A stretch of DNA of 64,000 nt from Alicyclobacillaceae bacterium I2511 (GCA_003584005.1 QXHL01000010.1:1-64000), one strand, 5' to 3'. Numbered from the stretch's first letter, positions 33,767 through 43,290 are shown. Numbers and translations: made by a program. The notes: a model not told the origin generated them from the letters alone.

Positions 33767-34225
33767 GGACAGCCCCCGGGCAAGGCGGACGTAGTTTTCT
33801 CCTTGGCGACCGAATGCATATCCTTTAGTGATGACCCCGGCGGCCGTTTCCCTGCGGCCCATGGCAATGCCTGTGCGGACTGGCCTGGAAATATTGGTGC
33901 GTTGCTAAACAGCCATTGTCACAGCCACTGGGGGCAAAACGGGCAGTGGGGCAAAAAATGGCCACTGGGGGCAAAACGGGCAGTGGAACAAAACGGTCCG
34001 TGGAACAAAAAAAGGGGTAGCCGCCATTGCGGTTAGGAGAGATTTCCACAAACCAGTGGTTGCCATCCCCTCTTTAGCACGATAAAGTATAGACACAGTC
34101 TGCGCTACATTCGTGTGGTTAGGCTTCATGGGAGTGGGACACATGGGGATTGCGTATGGATTGAATATGGATTGAATATGGGGATTGCATAAAGAAGGAT
34201 TTTTGATGGGTCAGGAGTGGTGACC
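33767..34225. other. Intergenic region with repeats and a possible gene remnant
   Basis: On the minus strand around 33862-33779 a frame reads AAGVITKGYAFGRQGENYVR, like the C-terminal end of a class I/II aminotransferase. It has no other part and may be a remnant. The rest holds the 37 bp repeat (33924-33997) and a duplicated TATGGATTGAA near 34155-34180. Confidence 0.3.
33924..33997. repeat. 37 bp tandem duplication
   Basis: Two adjacent units (33924-33960, 33961-33997) begin GCCACTGGGGGCAAAACGGG and differ only near their ends. Shorter CAGTGG/CGTGGAACAAAA echoes follow up to 34015. Confidence 0.85.
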
Positions 34226-35617
34226 GTGGGAATACCTGAGGAGGCAAACTCGCTGCGGGAAAGTGTCCAGCCGCCGCTGGCTGGTGTACATGGTACGGCC
34301 CAGGGTCCCAGGCACTTGTGGGGAACGCTGGAAATTGATGCATTGGGTCAACTGAGGCTGGGGGGAATTCCCGCCCAGGTGTTGGCAGAACGTTTTTTGA
34401 CCCCGCTGATGGTGTACGATGAACAACTGTTGCGGGAGAATATGCGGGCTTTTCATCAGGCTTTGCAACAGACTGGCTTAAAGTACGACATTTCCTATGC
34501 GGCGAAGGCTTTTTGTACGTTGGCCATGTGCAAACTGGCGGATGAGGAAGGACTGTCCCTCGATGTCGTGTCGGGGGGTGAGCTGTACACCGCCTTACAG
34601 GCCGGAGTGGCGGGTGAAAAGATTCATTTCCATGGAAACAACAAGACCCCCGAAGAGTTGGCGTTTGCTTTAGAGTCGCAAGTCGGCGTGGTCATTGTGG
34701 ACAATTTCACAGAGTTGACCCTGTTGGAAGGGATGGCTGCGGCTCGGGGTGTGTTTGTAAATGTGTTGCTGCGTATTTCCCCTGGGGTGGAGGCGCACAC
34801 CCACGAGTTTATTGCCACAGGCCAGCAGGACAGCAAGTTTGGGTTTGATTTGGCAAGCGGCCAAGCGCGTCAGGCCTTTCGCCAGGTCCGCCATGCACCC
34901 CATCTGCACTGCATTGGGTTGCATTCACACATTGGGTCACAAATCTTTGACTCCGTCGGTTTTGTGACCGCCGTGGAGCGGTTGAGCGAGTTATATGCCC
35001 AGGGTGTGATTCTCGGGTTGCCTTTGCGAATTCTCAATGTGGGCGGTGGATTTGGTATTCGCTATACGGAGGATGACACCCCCATGCCGATGGAACGTCA
35101 GATTCTGGCGATTTCCGCCGCTGTGCGCCGCAGTTTTGACGCCTTAAACCTGGACCTGCCAGAGCTGTGGGTGGAACCGGGTCGCAGCATTGTGGGGCTG
35201 GCGGGGACTACCCTGTACCGGGTGGGGACGCAAAAAGTGATGCCTGGGGTGCGCAACTATGTGGCGGTGGACGGGGGCATGACAGATAATCCACGCTTGG
35301 CCCTGTACGGATCAAAATATGAGGCGGTGTTGGCCAACCGGGCTTTGGACGATGCCTGCGGCGACTGGACGGTGGCAGGCAAGTGCTGTGAAAGCGGGGA
35401 CGTTTTGATTTGGGACACTCCCTTGCCAAAACCCCAACCGGGGGATGTGGTGGCGGTATTCGCTACGGGAGCGTACAACTATTCCATGGCCAGTCACTAC
35501 AACCGCAACCCGAATCCGGGCGTGGTCTTTGTGCGCGATGGCCGGGTGGCCGTGGTGGTGCAACGAGAAACTTGGGCCGACGTGGCTCGGCTAGATTTGC
35601 CCCTGGTTTATGACTAA
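34226..35617 (+). CDS. lysA: Diaminopimelate decarboxylase
   Basis: GTG 34226 has AGGAG 8 bases upstream; upstream GTGs exist at 34217 and 34220. It is a fold-type III PLP enzyme: the Schiff-base lysine is in YAAKAF, the PLP phosphate loop in NVGGGFG, HSHIGSQIF, EPGRSIVG and the catalytic CCESGDVL. It decarboxylates meso-diaminopimelate to lysine. At 463 aa it has a ~25-residue N-terminal extension. It stands alone between thrCB and fumarase; no lysine riboswitch is visible in the leader. Confidence 0.93.
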   Translation: MGIPEEANSLRESVQPPLAGVHGTAQGPRHLWGTLEIDALGQLRLGGIPAQVLAERFLTPLMVYDEQLLRENMRAFHQALQQTGLKYDISYAAKAFCTLAMCKLADEEGLSLDVVSGGELYTALQAGVAGEKIHFHGNNKTPEELAFALESQVGVVIVDNFTELTLLEGMAAARGVFVNVLLRISPGVEAHTHEFIATGQQDSKFGFDLASGQARQAFRQVRHAPHLHCIGLHSHIGSQIFDSVGFVTAVERLSELYAQGVILGLPLRILNVGGGFGIRYTEDDTPMPMERQILAISAAVRRSFDALNLDLPELWVEPGRSIVGLAGTTLYRVGTQKVMPGVRNYVAVDGGMTDNPRLALYGSKYEAVLANRALDDACGDWTVAGKCCESGDVLIWDTPLPKPQPGDVVAVFATGAYNYSMASHYNRNPNPGVVFVRDGRVAVVVQRETWADVARLDLPLVYD

Positions 35618-35723
35618 ACAGCTTCGTCTGTCCGGATGGGGACACTTTTCGCAAGCGCTGTCACGCGAAATTTCTCTACCTTTGTTATAATAAAAGGTGG
35701 TAGCGCGAGAGGAGAGACGAAGC

Positions 35724-37247
35724 GTGAACAAAATGCAGGAAAGCTTGTTGGAACTGATTGTTGAAACATCCACCAATCTGCCCCCGGATGTGCGACGGGC
35801 CATCAAACGGGCGGAATTGGAGGAGCAGTTTGGTTCCCAGGCGGCGTTGGCCCTCGAGACCATTGTCGACAACATTGTATCGGCAGAGGAGGACCGGCAG
35901 CCCATCTGTCAGGACACAGGCATGCCCACTTTTATGGTAAAGTGCCCAGTGGGGTTCAATCAACTGCACTTGGTGGAGGACATCAGGGCCGCTGTGGCAG
36001 AGGCTACCAAACAGGGAAAATTGCGGCCTAATTCAGTGGATTCGCTGACGGGCAAGAATTCTGGGGATAATTTGGGACCGGGCACACCGGTGATACACTT
36101 TGAACAGTGGGAACAAGACGGGTTGGATATTCGCCTGATTTTAAAAGGTGGCGGCTGTGAAAACAAGAATATCCAATATTCCCTTCCAATGGAGTTGCCA
36201 GGATTGGGGAAGGCTGGTCGTGACTTGGATGGGGTGCGCAAGTGCATTTTGCACGCGGTCTACCAGGCACAGGGTTTTGGGTGTGGAGCTGGATTTTTAG
36301 GGGTGGGTATTGGCGGGGACCGCACCACCAGCTATGAGTTGGCAAAACAGCAGCTGTTTCGGGAATTGGAAGAAACCAACCCAAATCCAATTTTGGCGGA
36401 TTTGGAAAAGTACGTCATGGAAAATGTCAATCACTTGGACATTGGAACCATGGGTTTTGGCGGCAAAGTGACTTTGCTAGGCTGCAAGGTGGGGGCTATA
36501 AACCGCATTCCCGCCAGCTTCTTTGTGTCGGTTGCGTATAATTGTTGGGCTTTCCGCCGTTTGGGCATCCAGGTTGACCCAACAACGGGTGTGGTGAAGG
36601 GCTGGTTGTACCGGGAGAAGCCAGAACTGATGGAGCGGCCTGTGGGTGGATTTGATTTAGACAAGGCCGTTGTGCTGCAGGCGCCCGTATCAGAGGCCCA
36701 GATTCAGGCTCTGAAAGTGGGAGACATTGTTTTGGTGAGGGGCACAATTCACACCGGCCGGGATGAATTGCACAAGTACTTGCTCAATCACGAGGCTCCG
36801 GTGGACCTGCAGGGAGGCATTCTTTACCACTGCGGCCCGGTGATGTTACAGGATGAACAAGGACAGTGGCACGTCAAGGCAGCTGGCCCCACCACAAGTT
36901 CTCGCGAGGAACCGTATCAGGCGGACATTATTAAGAAATTTGGACTGCGTGTGGTGATTGGTAAAGGTGGGATGGGACAGCAGACCCTAGAGGGATTGCA
37001 AAACTATGGGGCGGTCTACCTGAACGCCATTGGCGGTGCTGCCCAGTACTACGCCCGCACGGTGAAGAGGGTCACGGGCGTAGATCTGATGGACAAGTTT
37101 GGCGTGCCAGAGGCGATGTGGCACCTGGAAGTAGAAGGGTTCCCGGCCATTGTAACCATGGATGCACATGGGAACAGTTTGCACAAGGACGTGGAACAGC
37201 ACTCCATGCTGAAACTGGCAGACCTGAAAGACCCCATATTCGTTTAA
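35724..37247 (+). CDS. Class I fumarate hydratase (iron-sulfur, fused form)
   Basis: GTG 35724 with GGAGAG upstream gives 507 aa. Class I hydro-lyase signatures: PICQDTGMPTFMVK, SLTGKNSGDNLGPGTP, LKGGGCENKN, FGCGAGFLGVGIGGDRT and HLDIGTMGFGG. The C-terminal beta domain has GDIVLVRGTIHTGRDELHKYL, GPTTSSREEPYQADII and KGGMGQQTLEGL. The cluster is [4Fe-4S], making the enzyme oxygen-sensitive. Fumarase is the best call; tartrate dehydratase belongs to the same family. TATAAT at 35686-35691 may be its -10. Confidence 0.88.
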   Translation: MNKMQESLLELIVETSTNLPPDVRRAIKRAELEEQFGSQAALALETIVDNIVSAEEDRQPICQDTGMPTFMVKCPVGFNQLHLVEDIRAAVAEATKQGKLRPNSVDSLTGKNSGDNLGPGTPVIHFEQWEQDGLDIRLILKGGGCENKNIQYSLPMELPGLGKAGRDLDGVRKCILHAVYQAQGFGCGAGFLGVGIGGDRTTSYELAKQQLFRELEETNPNPILADLEKYVMENVNHLDIGTMGFGGKVTLLGCKVGAINRIPASFFVSVAYNCWAFRRLGIQVDPTTGVVKGWLYREKPELMERPVGGFDLDKAVVLQAPVSEAQIQALKVGDIVLVRGTIHTGRDELHKYLLNHEAPVDLQGGILYHCGPVMLQDEQGQWHVKAAGPTTSSREEPYQADIIKKFGLRVVIGKGGMGQQTLEGLQNYGAVYLNAIGGAAQYYARTVKRVTGVDLMDKFGVPEAMWHLEVEGFPAIVTMDAHGNSLHKDVEQHSMLKLADLKDPIFV

Positions 37248-37272
37248 GCGGTCTTGGCTGTCTTTAAATGCG

Positions 37273-37417
37273 TGTCCGGAAAGGGGTCTGGTCAGACCCA
37301 AGCAGTGCCAGGAGGCCAGCCCAAAATGCGCACCAAGCGTACGTTTCTGGTACGTGAGGGAGCATTTTGGGGGACGACGCAGCAATGCGCCGGGGAGTTC
37401 TGACTCCTTTCCGGACA
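37273..37417 (-). repeat. Hairpin repeat family B, full copy 3 (145 bp)
   Basis: TGTCCGGAAAGGGGTC at 37273-37288 and GACTCCTTTCCGGACA at 37402-37417 are the terminal repeats (one mismatch). Length equals that of the 5400 copy, orientation is inverted. Compensating changes in the outer stem (AAAAA/TTTTT there, GGAAA/TTTCC here) keep pairing. It separates fumarase from the convergent flippase gene and may end transcription. Confidence 0.85.
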
Positions 37418-37423
37418 ACCTCT

Positions 37424-38740
37424 TTAACCCAGCCGTTGCCACACGGATTGGAATACGCGTAGGTAGGGAACAAAGTCCTCCTTGCGCAGCCGCCACAGGT
37501 TGCCAAGGGGGCTTTTGTTGTAATGGGCAAACCATAGGTTATAAACCACGTAAGACACCCCGTAAGATACGGTGGAGGCTATGGCTCCACCCATCAAACT
37601 GAATCCGGGCAGCAGAGCGATGCAGATGAGGTAATTGATGGCGGCAGACATTCCATTCATTAGAATGGTACCCTTCGGGTGTCCCAGGGTATTGGTGACA
37701 TACTGCAAAATCAGATTGCTGGGGGCTTTGACCACCAGTCCGGGCAGAAGAATCAAAAAAGGCCAGATGGCATGAATGTACCGGTGTCCGTAAGCGGCCA
37801 CAATCAACCAGGGGAAAAACGCGGCCATTCCAATGGCCACCGCCCCGGAGGACAACAGGGCATGGCGGGAAGACAATTCGGTGATGGCAATGGCATCTTC
37901 GCGTTTGGCACCGGTCATGCGAGTGAACACCACCTGGGTAAGGGAACCGGAAATGTTCAGCAACACCTCGGACGCCGTGACGGCGATGCCATAGTCGGAA
38001 GCGGTATTGGCGGGCACCATGGCGCGTACCATCCAAAAATCCATGCGGTAATTGGCGATGTTCACCAAATTGGCGAGGGACAGCCAGCCGCCGTAGCGAA
38101 AGGTCCCCAGCCACTCCTCCCGCGTATAGTGCCACGGGTAGACCCGGCGTTTGTCCAATAGCCTGTAACTGATGAGCATGGCCCCACCCGCCGCCACCGC
38201 AGTGGTGACCGCCCAATTCATAAAGGTGAACATCAGTCGCCAAGCTTCGGGCATCTGTCGACCCATCAGAAAGACGGGCAAATAGAGCAAGAGAAACAAC
38301 ACGGGTTGGGCCGCGTTGATACGGTTCAGCCAGCTCATTTGGTTACTTCCCTGAAGAATTCTTGTGCCATAGCCGAAAATAAAGTTCAGGGGCATGGCAT
38401 ACAAGGCCCACACCCACACCATGGGCAAAGACAGGCCTAAAAGCAACGCGAGCGAGGTCCCCAGCCATAAGAGAAAGCTTATTCCAAACACAAACAGATT
38501 GCCCATCTGTAAAACCTGTTCCGCTCGCTCTGGATTTTTAGATAAAGCATAGGCGTAATACCCTGTAAATCCTCCCACATAGGTGGTGCCCGTGTTTGTG
38601 ACGGTGCCCGCAAATTGAAAATTCAAGCGGTCCCCCTTGTCCACTAGGTAACGGGCGGTAAGGGCACCGTTGGCAAAGGTTACAAGGGATAAAAAGATCT
38701 TGTAAAAGAATGTATAGAGTGTGGCCCTGCGCATGTTCAC
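37424..38740 (-). CDS. Polysaccharide/lipid flippase, MOP superfamily (Wzx-like)
   Basis: A 438-residue membrane protein with about 12 hydrophobic helices, starting GTG 38740 (AAAGGCGG upstream); ATG 38734 is possible. The N terminus LYTFFYKIFLSLVTFANGALTARYL and the central GGWLSLANLVNIANYRMDFWM are typical of oligosaccharide flippases (polysaccharide biosynthesis proteins). It likely moves a lipid-linked glycan across the membrane. No glycosyltransferase genes are adjacent, so its pathway is unknown. Confidence 0.78.
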   Translation of the reverse strand: MNMRRATLYTFFYKIFLSLVTFANGALTARYLVDKGDRLNFQFAGTVTNTGTTYVGGFTGYYAYALSKNPERAEQVLQMGNLFVFGISFLLWLGTSLALLLGLSLPMVWVWALYAMPLNFIFGYGTRILQGSNQMSWLNRINAAQPVLFLLLYLPVFLMGRQMPEAWRLMFTFMNWAVTTAVAAGGAMLISYRLLDKRRVYPWHYTREEWLGTFRYGGWLSLANLVNIANYRMDFWMVRAMVPANTASDYGIAVTASEVLLNISGSLTQVVFTRMTGAKREDAIAITELSSRHALLSSGAVAIGMAAFFPWLIVAAYGHRYIHAIWPFLILLPGLVVKAPSNLILQYVTNTLGHPKGTILMNGMSAAINYLICIALLPGFSLMGGAIASTVSYGVSYVVYNLWFAHYNKSPLGNLWRLRKEDFVPYLRVFQSVWQRLG

Positions 38741-38850
38741 GGGACTGTTGCCGCCTTTCTTGAATGAATCCCTAAATCTGAAAACCAGGCCTAATCGGGA
38801 GGACTCGGCACTGTTCCTAACCCCTGTTTGCCCATCGCTCGCTCCATCTA

Positions 38851-39124
38851 GGATGCTCTCGGGAACTGAATCGGAAATCTTAAATAAGGGACCACAGGTC
38901 GCTTATGGGCCTTTTCAAGCCATTTTTCGCATAAATAGGCGTCCGCCAGGCCCTTATTTCAGCAAATTCGCTGCAAACACAGTGGGAAATCGTGCAATAG
39001 GCGACTTTCGCACCCTTATTTGCGTTTCATCGCTTGATATTTGATGATTTAGCGACTGGGGGACGCTTAATTCCAGAATCGTAAAAATCGGTCCCCCTCT
39101 ACTTAAAGAGGACCTCCTCAATAT
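38851..39124 (+). repeat. Dispersed repeat family A, copy 4
   Basis: From CTCGGGAACTGAATCG through AAATAAGGGACCACAGG, GCGTCCGCCAGGCCC and the GATTTAGCGACTGGG block to AAAGAGGACCTCC. It sits between the flippase and the phosphorylase gene, in the same orientation as copies 2 and 3. Confidence 0.85.
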
Positions 39125-39471
39125 CCCCCGCGGAAGGACCAAACTGAAGTCCCGCCAAGAAAACTCGATCTATCACCCGCATGTTTCCCGCATGGAGGTC
39201 CCTGCATGGAGGGGCCTGACGTAGAATGGAGCAGGCACATTTTCATCCTTGGTGGGGACCGTCAGGCCATGAGTGTGATAGACAACCCTAAACAGGGTGT
39301 CCTTCCATGTAACGAAAGTTCATCAAAGGATCCAACCTTCATTCAAGGTACCCTGCTGCGAACTCGGATGCAAGCGCCCGTGACGGAGCGTTTTAATGGC
39401 TGTCTCAGAACTGTGGATGGTTAAATTTCCTTTTCCTGTGGTAACATTCAGATGTAAAGGGGGAGTGTCAG
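39125..39471. other. Leader region of the phosphorylase-deaminase gene
   Basis: No gene is supported. GGCCTGACG near 39213 and CGTCAGGCC near 39261 can pair. The block from about 39240 to 39275 (TTTTCATC...GTGGGGACCGTCAGGC) is also found at about 15402-15439. Confidence 0.45.
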
Positions 39472-41247
39472 GTGCGGGGCGTCGACCTTATCCGGAAAAA
39501 ACGTTTAGGGCAGTCTCTGACTGTTTCTGAAATTGAACAACTCGTCTCCCAGTATGTGGAGGGCACCCTACCGGACTATCAAATGAGTGCTTTTGCGATG
39601 GCCGTTTGTTTGCAGGGCATGACCCCTGAGGAAACTGCGGAGTTGACCCTGGCCATGGCACGCAGTGGCGAGCAGTTGGACTTGTCTGTCCTCTCAGGCA
39701 TCAAGGTGGATAAGCATAGCACCGGGGGGGTGGGGGATACCACCACTCTTGTGCTGGCACCTCTGGTGGCGGCGGTAGGGGTAAAGGTGGCCAAGATGTC
39801 TGGCAGGGGCTTGGGACACACTGGCGGAACGCTCGACAAGCTGGAGTCCATCCCGGGTTTCTCCACAGACCTCAGTCTAGAGCAGTTTCTCGCCCAGGTA
39901 CAGGAGATTGGGGTGGCGGTGGCGGGGCAAACGGCAGACTTGGCGCCAGCGGACAAGAAGCTATACGCCTTGCGAGATGTGACCGACACGGTGGAGTCCA
40001 TTCCGCTCATTGCCAGTTCCATCATGAGCAAGAAACTGGCCAGTGGAGCGGATGCGCTTGTACTGGATGTCAAGGTGGGTGCGGGGGCGTTCATGAAAGA
40101 CCTGGCGTCTGCACAGGAGTTGGCGCGGCAGATGGTGGCCATCGGTAGGGCCGCCAATTGTCAGGTGAGTGCTGTGCTGACACACATGGACGAACCCCTG
40201 GGACACGCGGTGGGAAATGCTTTGGAGGTAGCGGAAGCCATTGCCACACTACAAGGGAAAGGCCCCGCAGACTTGCGCGAGCTGTGCCTTGTATTGGGAT
40301 CGGAAATGCTAATTTTGGGGGGGCGTGCCAAGGATGCCGCACAGGCCCGCATTCTTTTGGAAGATGCGCTGAGCGATGGGCGAGCCTTGGCTAAATTTCG
40401 CGAGTTTGTGGCGGCACAAGGGGGCAATCCAGCGGTGGTGGACCATCCGGACCTGCTGCCCACGGCGCCCTTTGTGACCTGTTTTAACGCCACCACAAGT
40501 GGGTATATGATGCGCCTGGACGCGGAACGGGTGGGCCGGATTGCGATGGGCCTGGGGGCCGGTAGGGAGCACACAGAAGACCAGATTAATCCGGCAGTGG
40601 GGCTTAGGGTGTTGCGTAAACTGGGGGATTTAGTGCAATTTGGGGAACCCCTGGTGGAGGTGCATGCGGCCACTTCTCAGGCTGCAGCCGCTGCGCTGGC
40701 CGATTTGGCCGGGTGTGTCGAGGTGGGAGAAGAGAAGGTGGACACGCGCCCCCTGGTGTTGGACCTCATTCGCGCCATCCATTTGGTGGCGCGGGACGTG
40801 CATCGAAATTGGGAATGTGTAGACGGGGAGGTGCTCAGCGAGGCCGATTGCAATCTTCTGGAACGGGCCCGGGCGGCCCGCAGTGCGGCCTACGTTCCTT
40901 ATTCACACTTTCCGGTGGGGGCTGCCCTGGTGTTGCACGGGGGTGAGGTGTTTACAGGCGCAAATGTAGAGAATGCCTCTTTTGGGCTAACCAATTGCGC
41001 CGAGCGCACCGCTCTGTTTACGGCGGTCACATCGCCAGAATACCGGCGCGGGGATAAAATTGCACACTTGGCCGTGGTGGCCGACAGCCCAGGTCCGGTG
41101 TCGCCCTGTGGGGCCTGTCGACAGGTGATGGCAGAGTTCTGTGACCCTGCAACGCCAGTGTTATTAGCGAATACGGCTGGACATGTGCGCCGGGTGACAG
41201 TGGCGGAATTGCTGCCCTTGGCTTTTGCTGCCCAGCAAATGGAGTAG
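39472..41247 (+). CDS. Fused pyrimidine-nucleoside phosphorylase and cytidine deaminase
   Basis: 591 residues in one frame from GTG 39472 (GGGGGAG upstream). Residues 1-~435 are a complete Pdp/DeoA: VDKHSTGGVGDTTTLVLAPL, KMSGRGLGHTGGTLDKLESI, SIMSKKLASGADALVLDVKVG and the C-terminal barrel-sandwich domain. Residues ~455-591 are a complete cytidine deaminase: YVPYSHFPVGAALV, NVENASFGLTNCAERTA (Cys509, Glu511) and PCGACRQ (Cys546, Cys549). The protein could deaminate cytidine to uridine and cleave it to uracil and ribose-1-phosphate. In most Bacillota pdp and cdd are separate genes. No frameshift or stop lies at the junction. Confidence 0.9.
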   Translation: MRGVDLIRKKRLGQSLTVSEIEQLVSQYVEGTLPDYQMSAFAMAVCLQGMTPEETAELTLAMARSGEQLDLSVLSGIKVDKHSTGGVGDTTTLVLAPLVAAVGVKVAKMSGRGLGHTGGTLDKLESIPGFSTDLSLEQFLAQVQEIGVAVAGQTADLAPADKKLYALRDVTDTVESIPLIASSIMSKKLASGADALVLDVKVGAGAFMKDLASAQELARQMVAIGRAANCQVSAVLTHMDEPLGHAVGNALEVAEAIATLQGKGPADLRELCLVLGSEMLILGGRAKDAAQARILLEDALSDGRALAKFREFVAAQGGNPAVVDHPDLLPTAPFVTCFNATTSGYMMRLDAERVGRIAMGLGAGREHTEDQINPAVGLRVLRKLGDLVQFGEPLVEVHAATSQAAAAALADLAGCVEVGEEKVDTRPLVLDLIRAIHLVARDVHRNWECVDGEVLSEADCNLLERARAARSAAYVPYSHFPVGAALVLHGGEVFTGANVENASFGLTNCAERTALFTAVTSPEYRRGDKIAHLAVVADSPGPVSPCGACRQVMAEFCDPATPVLLANTAGHVRRVTVAELLPLAFAAQQME

Positions 41248-41304
41248 ACGGTTTGTTGAAGGGCTTGCCTGGAAAGGGCCCTGTTGAGGGAGGATGAGGT
41301 GTCG

Positions 41305-43230
41305 ATGAGAGAACGTGTGCAAACCTGGAATGCAGAAGGGTTTCTGGCTTCACCAGAGAATGGGGGCAATGGGGGACTTGGTTTTACGGCTGTGCCGCTG
41401 TGCAACACAGCTGCAGAACAAGGTGGAAGTAGTGGAGAGGTCTTGACACGGGGGGACATTGCGGAGGAGTACAAGTGGCGTCTGGAAGATATGTATGGAA
41501 GCCTGGAGCAATGGGAACAAGAGGCCCAAGCCGTTCGTGAGTTCACCGCCCAGTTGAGTGATTTGCAGGGTCACTTAGGGGATTCCGCAGACACCCTGTT
41601 GCAGACTTTTCGCTTGCAGGATGAAATTGGTCAACGGGTAGCAAAACTTTACGCCTTTGCGAAGATGCGCCGAGATGAGGACAACACCCATTCTACTTAT
41701 CAGGCTTTGACAGACAAAGCTATGGTGTTGGCTGTGCAGGTGGACAGCGCCCGCTCTTTTTTTGTGCCAGAACTGCTGGGCCTGCCGGAGCAAGTTTTGC
41801 AACAGTACCTGAACGAAAACGAGGGTCTGTCCCTGTATCGGTTTGCAGTCGAGGAGTTGCTGCGGCAAAAACCGCACGTACTCTCCGCGCCGGAGGAACA
41901 ATTGTTGGCGGAGTTTGGCGAAGTAGCCAACGCCCCTAGTCAAATTTTCACCATGTTTAACGATGCGGATTTGCGATTTCCAAAGATTCGCAACGAGGAT
42001 GGACAGCAGGTGGAGTTGACGCACGGCCGTTATATCCAGTTCATGGAGAGTCGCAATCGGGAGGTGCGCAAAAGCGCATTTGACGCGATGTACCAAACCT
42101 ATGGGAAAAACCGTAATACCTTGGCGGCTATTCATGGGGCCAGCGTGAAAAAGGACGTTTTCTACGCCAAGGCCAGACGTTATCCTTCAGCTCGCGAGGC
42201 GGCTTTAAGCGAGGACAACGTGCCTGTGACCGTGTATGACAACTTGATTGACACAGTACATGATGCCCTGCCCGCACTGCACAAGTATCTGGCTTTGCGC
42301 AAACGCGTGTTGGGGTTAGACAGTTTGCACGTGTATGACCTGTATACACCGATGGTAGCCGAAGTGGACTGGAAAATTCCATATGCCCAAGCGGTGGACA
42401 CCGTCATTGCGGCCCTACATCCCATGGGTTCTGAGTACCAGCAAATTGCCCAGGAGGGTCTGCATTCTGGCTGGGTGGATGTGTATGAAACACAGGGCAA
42501 AACCAGTGGCGCCTATTCGTGGGGAGCCTATGGGGTGCATCCATACATGTTACTGAACTATCATGAGTCCCTGGACAACATGTTCACACTGGCACACGAG
42601 TTGGGGCATTCTATGCACACCCACTACTCGCAGGAAGCTCAACCGTACGTGTATTCTTCCTACACCATCTTTGTGGCCGAGGTGGCCTCCACTTGCAATG
42701 AAGCCTTGCTGACAGACCACCTGCTGAAGAACACGGATGACGCTAAAATGAAGGCTTACCTGCTCAACCACCAATTGGAGACCCTGCGCGGGACCCTGTA
42801 TAGGCAGACCCTGTTTGCAGAATTTGAAAAATGGACCCATGCCTATGTAGAAGAGGGTGGGGCGCTGACACCCGAGTGGCTGTGTGCTACTTATTATGAC
42901 TTGAATCACACCTACTATGGGGCACAGTGTGTGGTGGATAAGGATGTGGAATTAGAGTGGGCCCGGATTCCTCACTTCTATAGCCCGTTTTATGTGTATA
43001 AGTACGCCACTGGAATTTCCGCTTCCACTGCATTGGCGGAAAAGATTCTGCATGGGGGTGCGGCAGCGGTTGAGGCCTATACCCGCTTTCTCAAGGGGGG
43101 TGGCTCAGACTATCCAATTCAGTTGTTGCGTGGTGCCGGGGTTGACATGGAGTCACCAGAACCGGTGCGTGCGGCGCTTTCCACGTTTAGCCAGAGGGTG
43201 GACCAATTGGCTGCACTGCTGGAAAGCTAA
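41305..43230 (+). CDS. pepF: Oligoendopeptidase F (M3B metallopeptidase)
   Basis: ATG 41305 is chosen; TTG 41284 is upstream in frame. The zinc site is TLAHELGHSMHTHYS (His-Glu-x2-His), with the downstream Glu in VAEVASTCNEALL. The conserved GAYSWGAYGVHPYMLLNYHESLDNMF precedes it. At 641 aa it is slightly long because of a ~40-residue N-terminal extension (Gly/Asn-rich) before LEDMYGSLEQWEQE. It cleaves short peptides in the cytoplasm. A strong terminator follows. Confidence 0.92.
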   Translation: MRERVQTWNAEGFLASPENGGNGGLGFTAVPLCNTAAEQGGSSGEVLTRGDIAEEYKWRLEDMYGSLEQWEQEAQAVREFTAQLSDLQGHLGDSADTLLQTFRLQDEIGQRVAKLYAFAKMRRDEDNTHSTYQALTDKAMVLAVQVDSARSFFVPELLGLPEQVLQQYLNENEGLSLYRFAVEELLRQKPHVLSAPEEQLLAEFGEVANAPSQIFTMFNDADLRFPKIRNEDGQQVELTHGRYIQFMESRNREVRKSAFDAMYQTYGKNRNTLAAIHGASVKKDVFYAKARRYPSAREAALSEDNVPVTVYDNLIDTVHDALPALHKYLALRKRVLGLDSLHVYDLYTPMVAEVDWKIPYAQAVDTVIAALHPMGSEYQQIAQEGLHSGWVDVYETQGKTSGAYSWGAYGVHPYMLLNYHESLDNMFTLAHELGHSMHTHYSQEAQPYVYSSYTIFVAEVASTCNEALLTDHLLKNTDDAKMKAYLLNHQLETLRGTLYRQTLFAEFEKWTHAYVEEGGALTPEWLCATYYDLNHTYYGAQCVVDKDVELEWARIPHFYSPFYVYKYATGISASTALAEKILHGGAAAVEAYTRFLKGGGSDYPIQLLRGAGVDMESPEPVRAALSTFSQRVDQLAALLES

Positions 43231-43250
43231 AATAAGGGGGGGCCGGGACA

Positions 43251-43289
43251 ACAAGAAACTCCACCGATTGGTTGGGTGGAGTTTCTTGT
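43251..43289. terminator. Bidirectional intrinsic terminator between pepF and the sensor kinase
   Basis: A 15 bp perfect stem, ACAAGAAACTCCACC (43251-43265) with its complement at 43275-43289, and a 9 nt loop. A weak T-rich tail follows. Confidence 0.8.
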
Positions 43290-43290
43290 T

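Noticed and set aside
34026-34225. Lysine riboswitch before lysA
   Set aside because: The leader is too short and the L-box conserved helices are not present.
39206-39424. 72-codon frame upstream of the phosphorylase
   Set aside because: No ribosome binding site and no protein-like pattern; it spans a hairpin.
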